DNA of 64,000 bases, taken from assembly GCA_002179805.1 (NCBI GenBank), contig NAVB01000150.1, positions 32,013 through 96,012 of the forward strand, read 5' to 3'. Made by a program: the position numbers and the translations under genes. Positions 11,123-22,197 of the stretch are shown piece after piece. This stretch comes from Acanthamoeba lenticulata (lineage: Eukaryota; Discosea; Longamoebia; Acanthamoebidae). Positions within the stretch are counted from its first letter, which is position 1; each line of letters opens with the position of its first letter. A model generated the notes under the pieces. That model made no database searches. It was not told the origin of the DNA and saw only the letters and a program-made list of their open reading frames with translations.

Positions 11123-13504
11123 AGCACCAGTGAGCGTGTGCAAGAATGCGGGCTAACAAGCGCGGCATGTGTGTATGTGCGTGTGTGAAAAACAGCAACA
11201 AGCCCGGCGGTGCCGCAGTCCAACCTGAAGTTCCAGCAGCTGATCAAGCACGCGACCAAGCGGATGAGCAAGGCCGAGTACCGCAAGTCCCAGAGCCTTA
11301 AGGGCGGCGAGGTCCGCCTCCTCCAGCAGATGGGTACCGGCCTGGCCTTCTCATCGCCGTCCTCCTTTCGCCGTTCCCGTATCTTAAAGGAATGTGTGGA
11401 ATGCGTGCAGAGATGCGTGAGAATGTGGTGCGCGAGATCCTCACGACGGAGCGCAACTACAAGTCCTGCCTGTCGGCCCTCATCAACGAGTACCAGCAGC
11501 CCCTCAAGGACGCCATCGCCCATGAACCCGACGTAAGTGCCCAACTGCAGCTTTTCTTTGTCTCTTCTTTAAGGGGCTCGTACTGATGACGCGTGTGGTC
11601 TTGTGCAGGAGTGGGACATCACTGCGGACCAAGTCAAGACACTGTTCTGCCAGGTGGAGGTCGTCATGAGCTTCACCACCGTCCTCCTCAACAAGGTGCG
11701 GCCTTGCCTCTATATGACGGCGCGCGCTTTTTCTCGTCTCGTTTCTTGCTGGGCGCTTGTTAACGACGCATGAAAAACCAAAGCTGGAGGCGCGGATTGA
11801 CGGCTGGAACGCGATGACGTCCACCATCGGCGACATCTTTGTGGAGATGGTACGTCTGTCTTCCCATTTGCGCACGCGCCTGACCAGCTGGTGACTCGAG
11901 CCTCATCGCTCGTGTTGTGTCTCTGCGCAGAGCGCGTTCATGAAGGTGTACCGGAGTTACATCGTCAACTACCAGCCGGCGCACGACCTCCTCAAGAAGC
12001 TCAGCGCCGAGAGCAAGAAGTTTTCCGACTTCCTCGCCGTACGGCCTCCTCTTCCCATTGTCCCGTCGTCGCAGGGCCGTCGTTGTTGGGCCGCTCAATT
12101 CTGCTTCTCTTGAATGACGTGAAACAGGGCGTGGATCAGAGGATCAACAAGCAGAAGCAGTTCTTCGGGTACGACATGGAGTCGTTCCTCATCACGCCCG
12201 TCCAACGCGTGCCCCGCTACATCTGTCTCCTTCGTGTACGGACCCGTCACGGCAACTGCACGTGCTTCTACGTGTTGACGCTGTCGTGTGTCGTGCGGTG
12301 CAGTCGCTGCGGCAATACACGACCCCCGACCACGAGGACTTTGACCTGCTGGAGGAGGCCATCGCCCGCGTCGAGGCCGTCGCGCAGGAGAACAACCGGG
12401 CGCACGCGGCCAACTCCAACATCAACAAGCTCCTCGCCCTCCAGGAGATGTTCAACGCCCAGGTCCTCGCCCAGCCCAGCCTCGCCTTTGCTTCGGTCTC
12501 GACCTTGAGCTCATATACGTGTTAATGTGTTGCAGAACATCAACATCGTGGAGCCCGACCGGCGGTACGTGTACGAAGGCCGCGCGTGGATCGGCAAGGT
12601 GGTCAAGGGCAAGGTCATGAAGGCCGACAAGATGCGCTATCTCCTGCTCTTCTCCGACATCGTGGTCGTCTCTAAGACCAAGGAGCGACGCTCGCGCCGT
12701 GCCACCCCCACCATCTCCAAGGACGCTGCCCGTACGCCTTTTGCTCCCTCTTCCTCTTGTAGTCTTCTTTTCATAATTATTCATTTCTGGTGGCTGACGT
12801 GGACGACGTTGATTTGGCTTTTCTACGTCGGTGAACAACAGCCATGTCGCCCAGCGCACAGCCGGCGACGCCAGATCTGATGTTCATGTACCAGCTCGAC
12901 CTGCAGGGCATGAAGCTCTTCACCGAGAAGCTCGAGCTCATCCTCAACAACAGCGTTGATCTCCCGGTCCAGGTCGGTTTTTCACTCCCTTCATCAATGT
13001 TTGTATGTTTGCAAACTTATACTTAGCAAACTTGACTGACGTCATCATCATCACCATCACCGTCATCGTCACCTTGGGCCTCGTCAGAACGCGTTCTTGT
13101 TGATGAACCCGGAGGTGACGTGCTTCGTCTACACGACCACGCTGCAGGAGCGGCAGAAGTGGATCGACGTCCTCACCAAGACGCTGAACGAGTTCAGGGA
13201 GGACGCGCGCACCAAGAACCTCGTGCGCAGCAACACACTGCCGCGCCCGCTGGCCGGCAAGAAGCAGCGCCAGTCCATGCCGGGCGGCACGACGCGAAAC
13301 AAGAAGGCTGGCAGCAACCACAAGGAGAAGGAGAAGGACAAAGAAAAGGAGAAAGAGAAAGAGAAAGAGAAAGAGAAGGACAAGGACAAGGATGGGGACC
13401 ATCACGCGGCCGATGCGGTGCAGGCAGCCGAGGCCATCATCAAGAGCCCACGACAGCCTCGCCATGAAGGTGACGAGCACGGCGGTGCCGATAAGGCCGA
13501 CTAG
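7442..13504 (+). CDS. Rho guanine-nucleotide exchange factor (DH-PH) with Cys-rich N-terminus and coiled coil
   Basis: This is a long multi-exon gene. The first exon starts with MAAPAPSCSRC and a Cys/His-rich segment with a CRNCNHARTCH cluster, followed by a long Ser/Ala/Lys disordered region. A coiled coil (FLRAELDRFQSQAQEQEK and LKLVNEQWRHEALSLREEL) lies at about 9890-10130, followed by Ser/Pro-rich and Lys/Glu-rich sequence. The DH domain spans roughly 11390-12520 over several small exons. Its landmarks are VVREILTTERNYKSCL, the conserved region-3-like block FLITPVQRVPRYICLL, and a helical stretch ending LQEMFN. A PH domain (about 12535-13190) follows, including MRYLLLFSDIVVVSKT and a closing Trp helix (RQKWIDVLTKTL). 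The C-terminal tail is a Lys/Glu-repeat and stops at 13504. DH-PH proteins load GTP onto Rho/Rac GTPases and control the actin cortex. Confidence 0.9.
11072..11121. repeat. (GTGC)n microsatellite in an intron of the RhoGEF gene
   Basis: A run of about twelve GTGC/GCGT units lies just after a coding block that ends LDG, immediately downstream of the donor-like GTTCGTGT. It is probably intronic, because translating through it gives only repeated Cys-Val-Arg-Ala residues. Its length is likely polymorphic between strains. Confidence 0.8.
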
Positions 13505-13992
13505 TCGCGAGACGACATGTATTTGTATTTCCCGATCACCTCGCGCCCGCTCTCGGTCGGCCTCGGGCCGCCATTAAATGTCAAAGTTTTAACACAACCG
13601 ACTCGCCAGCCCGCGAGACGACCGCCACCTGCGGCTTCATCCTCCCCGCCCAGAGAAAGATGTAGAAAAAAAAAAAAAAATCGCTGTTCGGGATAGGCTG
13701 TCTAAGCAGGGTGCTGGTATTCACCTTTTCTGAGCATTTGCGGCGAAAACGGCAACCGCATTGCCCGTCTGACAGCTGGTTTGGCCCGCAATGCCGTTAA
13801 AAGGCCCGAAAAAACTCAGCGAACAGCCAGTCAGAGCGAGGACAAACGTCAATTTTCCCTGCACCGGGCCTTTTAAGAATTTTCACGGCCAAGGGTTTCA
13901 GCACAACCGGGCTATACCTTCGGGCCAGCCCGCAAGTGCCAGCTATAAAAAGGGCTTGTGGTCTTTCCTGCATTCACACACCAAGCAGAGAC
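13505..13992. other. Intergenic region with RhoGEF 3' end and PB1-gene promoter
   Basis: This 488-bp gap holds the 3' UTR of the RhoGEF gene, including a run of about 15 A at 13666-13680, and the promoter of the PB1 gene at its right end. The segment 13780-13930 is rich in short GGCC/AAAGG motifs. I see no coding sequence in it. Confidence 0.5.
13944..13950 (+). promoter_or_regulatory. TATA box upstream of the PB1/His-rich gene
   Basis: The sequence TATAAAA at 13944-13950 is followed by GGG and lies 49 bp before the ATG at 13993. With transcription starting about 25-30 bp downstream, the 5' UTR would be very short, about 15-25 nt. This is the clearest core promoter in the window. Confidence 0.7.
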
Positions 13993-15066
13993 ATGCAAAA
14001 CCCCACCAACCTTACCATCAAGCTTATCTTCACCCCTGACGTCCAGGAGGTCCACGTCATCCAGCTTTCAGAGCAGTCCGAGTTTACTGAGCTCCTGAAC
14101 GCCGCTACCAAGCCCCTATCACCGGAGGACACCACTCAATGCCAGGTCACTTTCTTCTACATCGACGACGAACAGGACCGCATCACCATCAGCTCGACCG
14201 AGGAACTGCGCTATGCCATCGAGAACGCCAAGACCGCTGGTCGCACCCTCCGTCTCCACGTTAAGACCGCGCAAGAGCCCAAGGTGAGCGAGGAACACTG
14301 CAGCAAGCTTCACCCGAAGTCTGACGGAGACATCGACTTCGCGGCTGACAAGTTCTTCCGCAAGTGCAAGGGTCACCGCGGTCATGGCCGCCAGCACGGC
14401 CGTCACCATCATCCCCACCACGCTTACGGCTTCCATCATCATCCGCCTTCATGTCCTCCTCCTCCTCATTCTCAAGAAGCGGCGTGCGATTACCACCGCC
14501 CGCCTCAGTCCCCTCACAGCGAGGATGACGCCGGCAAGACGCAAGCTTGGGGCGAGTTCTGTCCAAGGAGAATGGAGCATCACCACCGTCAGCACCAGCG
14601 CCACCAGCGCCATCACCATTCTCCTTGCTCACCTCCTGGTCACTTCGGCTTTCCGCCTCATCACGCCTTCGGTCATCCACTCTCCCACGGGCCGATGTTG
14701 CCGCCCCCTCCTCCATCCCACTGCAGCTCCCCGCCCCCTGAGGACTTCGATCATCAGCACCGCCAGCACCATCACCGCCGCGGTCATCATCATCACTCTC
14801 ATGGCCCGATGGCGCCCCCCGCCTTCCCGCATCACCACGCGTTCGGTCATCGTCACCATTCCCACGGTGCGGTGTCGCCCCCGCCTTCAGCCCACTACGG
14901 CTTCCCGCCGTTCCATGGCTTTGACCAGCCCCACTGCCCGCGCCACCACCGCCGCGGCCACCACCACTCTTCTGGTTTCATGATGCCGCCTCCGGCCTTC
15001 TGCGGCTTCCCGCCGCACCATCCTTCCTTCAAGCGTCATCATCATCACCGCCACATGGCCCATTAG
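13993..15066 (+). CDS. PB1-domain protein with a long histidine-rich C-terminal tail
   Basis: This is a single-exon gene of 357 residues; the ATG at 13993 is the first one after the TATA box. Residues about 5-95 form a PB1 domain: a first strand with a Lys (LTIKLIF), then the acidic OPCA-type motif (YIDDEQDRITISSTEEL) and a last strand LRLHVKTA. Having both faces suggests a type I/II PB1 able to form head-to-tail oligomers with other PB1 proteins. From about residue 125 the chain is dominated by His, with repeated HHHPHH, HHH-SHGPM and FGFPPHH-like units separated by Pro, Gly and Phe. Such a tail could bind divalent metals or drive condensation, but this is inference. The lack of introns and the strong TATA box fit high, possibly inducible expression. 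Confidence 0.8.
   Translation: MQNPTNLTIKLIFTPDVQEVHVIQLSEQSEFTELLNAATKPLSPEDTTQCQVTFFYIDDEQDRITISSTEELRYAIENAKTAGRTLRLHVKTAQEPKVSEEHCSKLHPKSDGDIDFAADKFFRKCKGHRGHGRQHGRHHHPHHAYGFHHHPPSCPPPPHSQEAACDYHRPPQSPHSEDDAGKTQAWGEFCPRRMEHHHRQHQRHQRHHHSPCSPPGHFGFPPHHAFGHPLSHGPMLPPPPPSHCSSPPPEDFDHQHRQHHHRRGHHHHSHGPMAPPAFPHHHAFGHRHHSHGAVSPPPSAHYGFPPFHGFDQPHCPRHHRRGHHHSSGFMMPPPAFCGFPPHHPSFKRHHHHRHMAH
14390..15060 (+). repeat. Degenerate His/Pro/Gly repeat region inside the PB1 gene
   Basis: The C-terminal coding sequence repeats units built from CATCACCACC-type triplets, encoding HHHS-HGPM-PPPA-F-GF-PPHHAFG-like blocks about 35-40 residues long. At least four units are recognisable (about 14640-14720, 14790-14850, 14830-14900 and 14890-15040). 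They look like internal duplications that have since diverged. Confidence 0.6.
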
Positions 15067-15159
15067 AAACCCCTTAAGGGTTCACAAATCATCAGACATT
15101 TGGTGATCTCTCGTGTTGCCAATGCGCCCAGCCCCACCCTTCTCTTCCGCATGCTTCTC

Positions 15160-15165
15160 AATAAA
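15160..15165 (+). promoter_or_regulatory. Polyadenylation signal AATAAA, PB1 gene
   Basis: AATAAA lies 94 bp after the PB1 stop codon and is followed immediately by an A-run, just before the convergent Ctf4 gene ends at 15219. Confidence 0.6.
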
Positions 15166-15218
15166 AAAAAAAAAAAAGACTTCAGAAAAAGAGCACTTGT
15201 TTGTTTGTTGTTTCGCCT

Positions 15219-18200
15219 TCACGCGTCGGCGCCAAACAGGCCGTCGATCAGGTTCTGCTCGGGCTCTTTGAGGACCGGCGCCGGTTTGCTGCTGGGCTTC
15301 TTGCTGGCCTCTTCTTCTTCAGCCCCCAGCCGGCGTCGCTTGCTGTTGTTCCTCTCGTAGTCGCTCAACTCGTCCTCGTCCTCGTCCTCATCTCCGGCAT
15401 CCTCGTCCTCGTCTTCCTGTTCCTTGTCCTCGTCTTCTTCCTCCTCTCTTGTCCTCTTCTTGCCCGTCTTCGTGTCCTTCCTCCTCGATACCTCTCCATC
15501 TTCAGGCAACTGCGTGTCGTCCTGCTCTTCCACCACCACGGCCTGCCTCTTCGCGACGCTCTGCGCCTTTGTCTTCATCTTGACGGCGCCTTCATCGTCA
15601 TCACCATCGTCGACTTCTTCGCGAGACTGCGGGGCCTTGGCCGCCGAGGGGTTGAGCTTCTCGGCCTTCTTGGCCAGCAGCGCCTCCATGCGGCTCGCCA
15701 ACTCCTGCACTCCATCCCATTCCAATCGGCATCAGATCATCAGTCCTTGGCCGTTGAATCAGAACAGTGAGGAGGGGAGAGCGCACGGTGAGGGAGTGGC
15801 GCTCGGCCAGCTGCACGGCGATGGCCAGCGACTTGGGGAAGATCAGCTGCGCCGCGTAGTCCAGCGCGCGAGCCGCCTTGGACGATCTGCGCACCATCAC
15901 CCACAGTGAGCCGTCGCGCGGCCTAGCGAGCGAGGAGAGGGAGGAGGAGGGGAAGGCAGGCGCATACTGGCAGGCCTTCTGGATCATGCTCAACAGGTGC
16001 TTGTCGGCCTCGACTTGCTCGTGTCTGAGCTCAGCCTCTGCCTTCGCCCCTTCATCCTCCTCCGCGGCCGTGTCCACCATGAACCGCTTGTATTCAATCA
16101 GCAGCTTGTTCCTGGCGAGTGTCGTGTGAGTGTCGACACGTCTCGGGAAGGGAAGTTGATGGGGGGAAGGGAGCAAGTACTTGAGGAGGCGCTCCTCATC
16201 GACGCCGACGGGCGTGTCCTTGACCAGCGGAAGCGACAGCGGGAAGCCGACGATGTCAGGACGGGCAGCATCGGCCCCGGCTGGTGGTTGCTCCGTGTCG
16301 GGATCGCACGCGACGCAGAGGAGCTGCTCCCCGCGCAGGCCCACGACCCAGAACTGCGGCGGCTGTGCGCGCGGATCGTCCAACGACGCCTCGGCCTGCT
16401 GCTCGGCGGCGACGTCGGCAAAGTTGAAGATGGGCACCCAGCTCCATCCAAAGCTGTTGAACAGGCCGTAGACCTGCCCCACCGAGTCTCGCACCAGCGC
16501 CGTGCCCTGGCATTCCCCCAACACCAGGTCAGAGAAAAAGAACAACAGGAGCGACAGAGCGGAGTGAGGGAAAGGGGCATTACGAGGTCGGAGAAGCCCA
16601 GCCATTGGAGCGTGGCGCGCGAGGCGTTCAGCGGAACCGCGGCCGTGGCGATGCACTCGCTGCGTCGGACGTCGATCAGCTTAAGCTCGATGTTCTGCCG
16701 ATCTGTATGCATTCGACACAATCAACTCATGGCTGAGCGGCACTGTAGCGGGGGGGGGGGAGCACACGCACCGCGCGTAGGCGGAGTGAGGTGGTAGGCC
16801 ACGGCCAGGAGGTGCTCGTGGGCGGCGACGGCCACAGCCGGACCCGGCAGAGCGACGACGGCCAATTGAATGCCGCCGGTGGAGATGATTCGCAGCGTGC
16901 TCGTGCTGGTGGCCGCCGCGCACCAGCCGTCGCCCACGGCGATCGCTGCACAGAATACGAGCAGTATAGTCAGCAGGCAGGCCCCACATGTGGGCTGGGA
17001 AGGCGTCTTGCAAGGCAAACGGTCCGTACCGTCAATCTCCTCGTCGGACGGCATCTTGATGGTCCACTCGGCGTTGGCGGCCCAGCTGTTAAAGGGCCGG
17101 AACATCAGGTTCGCCGGGAACCCCTCACCACTACGTGCGGCAAAGAGGGCGCCGCGCGGGCCCATCGCCGCCATTGTGAAGTTGTAGAGGTTGGCCATCC
17201 TAAAGTTCTTGAACGTCGTCGCGTCTGTGAACTCCACTTCGATGAACGACGACGAGTCCTCACGTGTGTACTCGATCAGGCCAAACAGGGTCCAAGCTGG
17301 TCGACATTAAGTATAAAAAGGTGAGAAGACTGGACGGTCCGCGGACGTGGTGAGGGAAGGGGAACGCACCAAGATAGCGTGTAGACTCGATTGCCGGGCC
17401 AGCGTTGGGCTGGAAGGCCGGCTGGGCCTTCATGGGCGGGATGCGCACCACGCGGTAGGGCCGCACCGAAGAGGACGAGGACGAGGAAGAGGACGGCCGA
17501 GCTCGGGTAGACTCGTGCGCAGCTGCGGCGGACTCGTCACCGCCGGCATCGTCATCAAGGCCGGCCAGGTCCATCCCGTCCTCTGGCACTGCGGCCGAAG
17601 TGGCGCCCTCTTCCTCCTCCTCGCCGATCAGATCCTCACCGCGATGACCAGGGATGTCTTCCTCCTCCTCTCCCTGCTGGTCGCCTTCCTCGTCGCCGTC
17701 GGCCTCAACAGCCTCGTCGTCAAACATGCCTGCCAGATCGTCATCTTCGTCCTTGGTGGACGCCTTTTTCGTCTTCCTCACCTTTTTCTCTTTGGTGGCC
17801 TCGGTCTTGGCCTCATCCTCCGCGGCGGCAACGCCCTCGTCGTGGTCAAAGAGGTCTGCGATGAGCGAAGAGGCCGTGGGCCGGGGCGCGCTGGGATCCT
17901 CATGCTCGGCGCCGCTCCCATCGCTTGCAGTGGCCTTCTCTGACTCCTCAGGCGAGCCAAATGGGCTGGGCCAGGCCGGCGGGATGACGTCCTGCCAGAG
18001 AGCCCACTTGCCGCTGGCGTTGATGAGGGCCAAAGCGTTGGCCGCGGGGCTCCACGACAGCCCCAGGACGGCGCTCCGGCAGGTGACCTTGTCGATGGCC
18101 TCGCGGGTGGCCACGCGCCACACAAACACGGTTTGGTCGCGGTGGCCGGCGCTGGCGGCGTAGAGGCCGTTCGGGGACCAGCGGAACAGGTTGACGCCGC

Positions 18201-19212
18201 CCTGGCGGTGCTCGCCCTGGAGCCGCCCGACGACGTCCCACCCATCACGCTTCACGAGCGCCACACCATCGGTCGTGGGCACAGCCAGCAGCGTGCCGTG
18301 CGGATGCCAGTCCAACCGGCTCAGCAGCGGCGCACTGTTGAGCCAGAGTCGTTAGTGGACGACTTCAGGCCAACGAGCAGATCAGAGGGGGTTCGTGCCT
18401 GTCGGGATCGCCCTTGACCAGAAGCGGAAGGGAGGCAACCTCTGTGCACTCGGCGAGGCTCCACACGCGGACCGTGCCGTCGGCGCCGGCCGAGGCGAAG
18501 TAATCGCCGCGCGGGTCGAACGCGAGACTGCGCACGACGCCCTGGTGTCCCTTAAACAGCGTCACCTGCGTGCTCTCGACCAGGTTGACAAGCTTGATGC
18601 TTCCCCTGTTGTTGTTTGCAGCGTCGTGGCACGTGCACACGTGAGAAGAGGGAGAGCGAACAACGAAAAGAAGAGGAGGAGGCGTGCGTACTCGCCGGCT
18701 ACGGCAAGGTAGAGGCCGTCCGGGCTGAAGGCTACGTGTCGCACAGGGCACTGAAGGCGAATGAGAATTTTCTCGAAGGCGCCCGAGGGGTACTTGAGCA
18801 AGTGGACCTGGTTGTCGCTGAACCCCACCGCGATCCACTCTTTCTACAAGCCCACATAAGCGTGCATGAGCATCGGAACGACCCACAGCCATTGAGCGAA
18901 GCTGCCGTTGACTCTGCATGGTGCGATGGACAGCGTACGTTGGTGGAGACGGCGACGCAGGTGGCACTGTCGCTGTGCTCGCAGAGGATGCTCGGGTCTT
19001 GCATGGCGGAAAGGGCTGCGGGACTCGTGTCATATAGTCGTACATGGCCTTCTACGCCTGCTGATATGACCATACTATGCCACAAATTAGGATCAACTGC
19101 CTCTCATTACATCATGCGAGAGCCGAAAATGTGGGCCGTACTACTCCTCGGCATATACAATGTCGCATAGGCCCTCGTTGTGGGCAAACACCCAATCTAA
19201 CTTATCCGTCAT
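15219..19212 (-). CDS. WDHD1: Ctf4/AND-1 (WDHD1) replisome WD-repeat protein
   Basis: The start at 19212 gives MTDKLDWVFAHNEGLCDIVY, and a 65-nt intron joins it in phase to MVISAGVEGHVRLYD. WD repeats follow over several exons (KGHQGVVRSLAFDPRGDYF, ADGTVRVWS, LDWHPHGTLLAVP, GGVNLFRWSPNGLYAA). Next comes an acidic linker and then the second beta-propeller (SepB-like) typical of this family, with VEFTDATTFKNF, FNSWAANAEWTIKMPSDEEI, AVGDGWCAAATSTSTLR and LVRDSVGQVYGLFNSFGWSW. The C-terminal helical part (LLIEYKRFMVDTAAEED, KAARALDYAAQLIFPKSLAIA) precedes a Lys/Glu-rich tail. The region order matches Ctf4/AND-1, the trimeric hub linking the CMG helicase to DNA polymerase alpha. No HMG box was seen at the C-terminus, unlike vertebrate WDHD1; this resembles the fungal form. 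Confidence 0.93.
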
Positions 19213-19520
19213 TGTTGGTAACGTAGAGAATCCTCCTCTCTACCTTTTCTCTGCTTCACCGATGAAGCCAATTCAAATCGCGGTACCGCACAATCCCAAC
19301 AGGCGGCAAAGAACCATGCTTTTCGCGCCAAACTAAAAAATGTGTCGACACATTCTTGTGTCTGGCGAGGAGGGAGCCGTTACGTCGCCCAACTGCAAAA
19401 TCTAGACATCCTGTATCTTGCTGGCAGTGATTGGTGTCACGTTGCGATTATTGTTGCAAACAGCTCGCTGACCGAATTGGTCGAAATTGATTGAGCGGGT
19501 TTGTTTGGAGGCGCGACGAG
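19213..19520. other. Bidirectional promoter region between Ctf4 and SAP/AT-hook genes
   Basis: The 308 bp between the two divergent start codons must carry both promoters. It is less GC-rich than the flanking exons and has no convincing ORF. A sequence TGTGTCGACACATTC near 19341-19355 contains the palindrome TGTGTCGACACA, a possible factor-binding site. Confidence 0.5.
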
Positions 19521-21872
19521 ATGAATGAACACAGTTATGAGGAAGAATCCGCGAGCTTCTTGAGCACGGACGGTAGCGAAGTTATCTCGGCCAGCAATGT
19601 CTCTCATGAGGTACGCCTTCCCATTCCATTTCCGTTTTCTCATTGTCCATCTCTTCCTCCTGGGCTGGGTGTTAGTGTGGCCTCACCGTGACGGCTCCAC
19701 TTCCAGCTCCTTGGCGATCGCTCGGGCTTCACTGAGGCCGACGAGAGCTTTGTAGAGCGCAGCCTTAACGACCCCGACGCTCCGTCCGACACTGGCGAGC
19801 ATGAGGTCTCCCTCGCCGGTGGGGACGATGATGATGATGGCGATGATGATGAGAGCAAGAAGCCGACGCCCATCATGAGCCGGCTCGCCACCAGCATGCG
19901 CAAGAGCTTCACCAACCTCTTCAGCATCTTTGGCGGCGTACGCCCTTCACACCCCGCGCGCACTCCAGCAGTTCAGCCGCAGAGGGCCTCTGACCTGGGT
20001 TGAGGGTGGTGATGGTGCAGCCGACGGTCTCCAATCTGGGCGAGCAGGAGGAGGGCGATGAGGAGGACGAAGAGGACGGTAACTACGAGGACGCCACCGA
20101 AGGCAGCTTCCTCACCGACAACAACGGCAGTGCCCTTGGCGAAGACGATGACTCTGACACCGACGCGGACACTGACCAGGACGCGTCCTCGTCAGCCCGT
20201 GCCATCAACACCAACGACGTTGACGACTTGATGGACCTCATGGTGGGCCAAGGCGTCGTCGGCGACGTGGATCACCGCGAGGCCGCCACCGAGAACGAGG
20301 GCCTCGTGCCCGAGGACGCCGTCCCGCACCCAGCTCAGCCTGTGAGCCTCGCGACCGCTGCCGCCGACGACGACGCGCCATCAGCGCGAGCGGTGCTTCA
20401 AGGAGACGAGGACGAAGAAGAGGAGGAGGAACTAGAGGACGAGCGCGACGTCGAGCACGGCGACGACGTGGAGATTCACAGCCTCTTGCTCGACGAGCCG
20501 CCCGTCGCTCGGGTCCAGACCACGACTGTGCTGCACTCCATGGAGGCGATGGTGGTCGAGGACGAGCAGGTTGTCATGCAGGTCATCCACAGCGGCCAAG
20601 CCGAAGAAAATGATGGCGACGAAGAAGAAGAAGAAGGCGAAGAGGAAGAGGAGGAGGAGGAGAAGGACCAGAACGAGGTCAGCCAGGAGAAGCCGAGCGA
20701 CACGATGGCGGTGGTGGGCGAAGAGGAACAGGAGGACAAGGTTGAGGGAGAGGGCGAGCACGAGGAAGAGGTGTCAGAGAGCTACATCGCGGCACTGGAC
20801 CAGCGACTGCACGCCATGACCAAGAACGAGCTGGCCGCGCAGCTGCGACCGCGAGGAGAGAAGGCCTACGGCCTCAAGGACGAGCTCGTCGTCCGGCTGC
20901 GCAATGCGATCCTCCGTGAGGAGCACGAGAAGCGCCACACGACATCGTCATCAGCCTCGGCCCTGGCCAGGCTGCTGCCTGAGGTCGCCACGCCGAGCGC
21001 CGTCGTCAGCAGTGCCTCCGCTTCAACCAGCAACACGGCGTCGCCTGTGACGCCCGCCCGCAAGCGCGGTCGCCCGCGTAAGGTGCCGCTGCCCGTGGCT
21101 GTGGCTGTGCCGGCCGCCAACGGTGGAGACCACGAGCACATTGTTGTGGACCAGAAGGGCGGCAGCAACGATCATGACGACGAAGCAGACGAGCAGTCGG
21201 TCGTCGCGACCGCCGCCGAGCCGCCGACGCCATCGCGCAAGCTGGCCAAGCGGCGGCGAGTTGCCGCCGCCGCGCCCGCAGAGGTCGAGGATGTGGTCGT
21301 GCCCGACGACCCGCCGGCCGAGGCCACTTTGAGCCAGAGTCAGGCCCAGGTTCAGACTACACACTTGGTCTGGCCCAGCCTCGAGGCCCGGCCGATGCCG
21401 CAGGGCTACGAGCCCACGTGCGGCTGGGGCGCGGCGCTGCCGGCCGTGCTGGCGTCGTCGTCCTCGACGGCGGCGACGTGGAGCCTGCCCGATCCTGCTG
21501 CGACCAGCGAGTGGGACCTGGAGAACAACGAGGCGCTGCGCCGCCAGGTGGCCCTCCTGCGCCTCTGGGTCCTCTCCCAGCCCATCAACCTCGAGCGGAA
21601 GAAGAGCGCCTCGAACCCGACGTTCTTAGAGGTGCTTGAAGGGTGGAGCGAGCCCGACAAGAAAGAGACCCGAAAGGAGCAGGAGCAGCGGTACCACTAC
21701 CGCATTCCAATGTTTCTATTTATTTATTGATTTTTGTTTATTTATTTACTGACTAAAACTTGAAAAAAGGCTGCAGGAAGCGCTTGGGCAGTGGGTGTTT
21801 GGCGTGGTCGAGCCACCACTGCTGCCACAGGAGAAGCCCGCGACTCGCGCGGCCAAGCGGCGAGGCCGTTGA
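19521..21872 (+). CDS. Acidic SAP-like/AT-hook chromatin protein
   Basis: Four exons (19521-19610, 19707-19937, 20021-21690, 21770-21872) have consistent phases. The N-terminal third is acidic and Ser-rich, with a small basic amphipathic patch (SRLATSMRKSFTNLFSIFGG). It is followed by long Glu/Asp runs. Around 20805-20920 a SAP-like helix-extended loop-helix appears (MTKNELAAQLRPRGEKAYGL, then KDELVVRLRNAIL), a motif that binds AT-rich DNA. At about 21050-21090 there is an AT-hook (RKRGRPRKVP), and the last exon ends in a basic RAAKRRGR tail. A Trp-containing segment (TLVWPSLEARP) precedes the end. I do not recognise a named orthologue; SAP plus AT-hook suggests a nuclear scaffold or chromatin protein. 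It shares a promoter region with the Ctf4 gene. Confidence 0.75.
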
Positions 21873-22197
21873 GACATTCGCCTCAAAAGACAGAGGAAGA
21901 AAGAAAAGCAGCAAGCTCGTTTGGCTGGGGGAGAGAGCCCTCCCACCTCTACGAACGGGTCCACCATGTTAATGTTTCTGAAACGTTGTCTTCTATTCTG
22001 TTTCCCTTGCATAAAAGGACGTTGTTTTATTATTCGCGCTGATGTCAGGGCCGGCAGCTTCGTTAAGCAGAGGACGCAGACGCACCACGCTCGGTGCCAA
22101 GACGCACCAACAAGATTACAACAAACACAAATTGTACACAAGGCCGATGGACGCAAAGGCGATGATCAACCCAAAACTGGAAACCAGTAACGACGAG
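21873..22197. other. Convergent 3' intergenic region
   Basis: Two genes end here facing each other. The 325 bp carry their 3' UTRs and no coding sequence I can support. AT-rich patches occur near 22010-22035. Confidence 0.5.
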
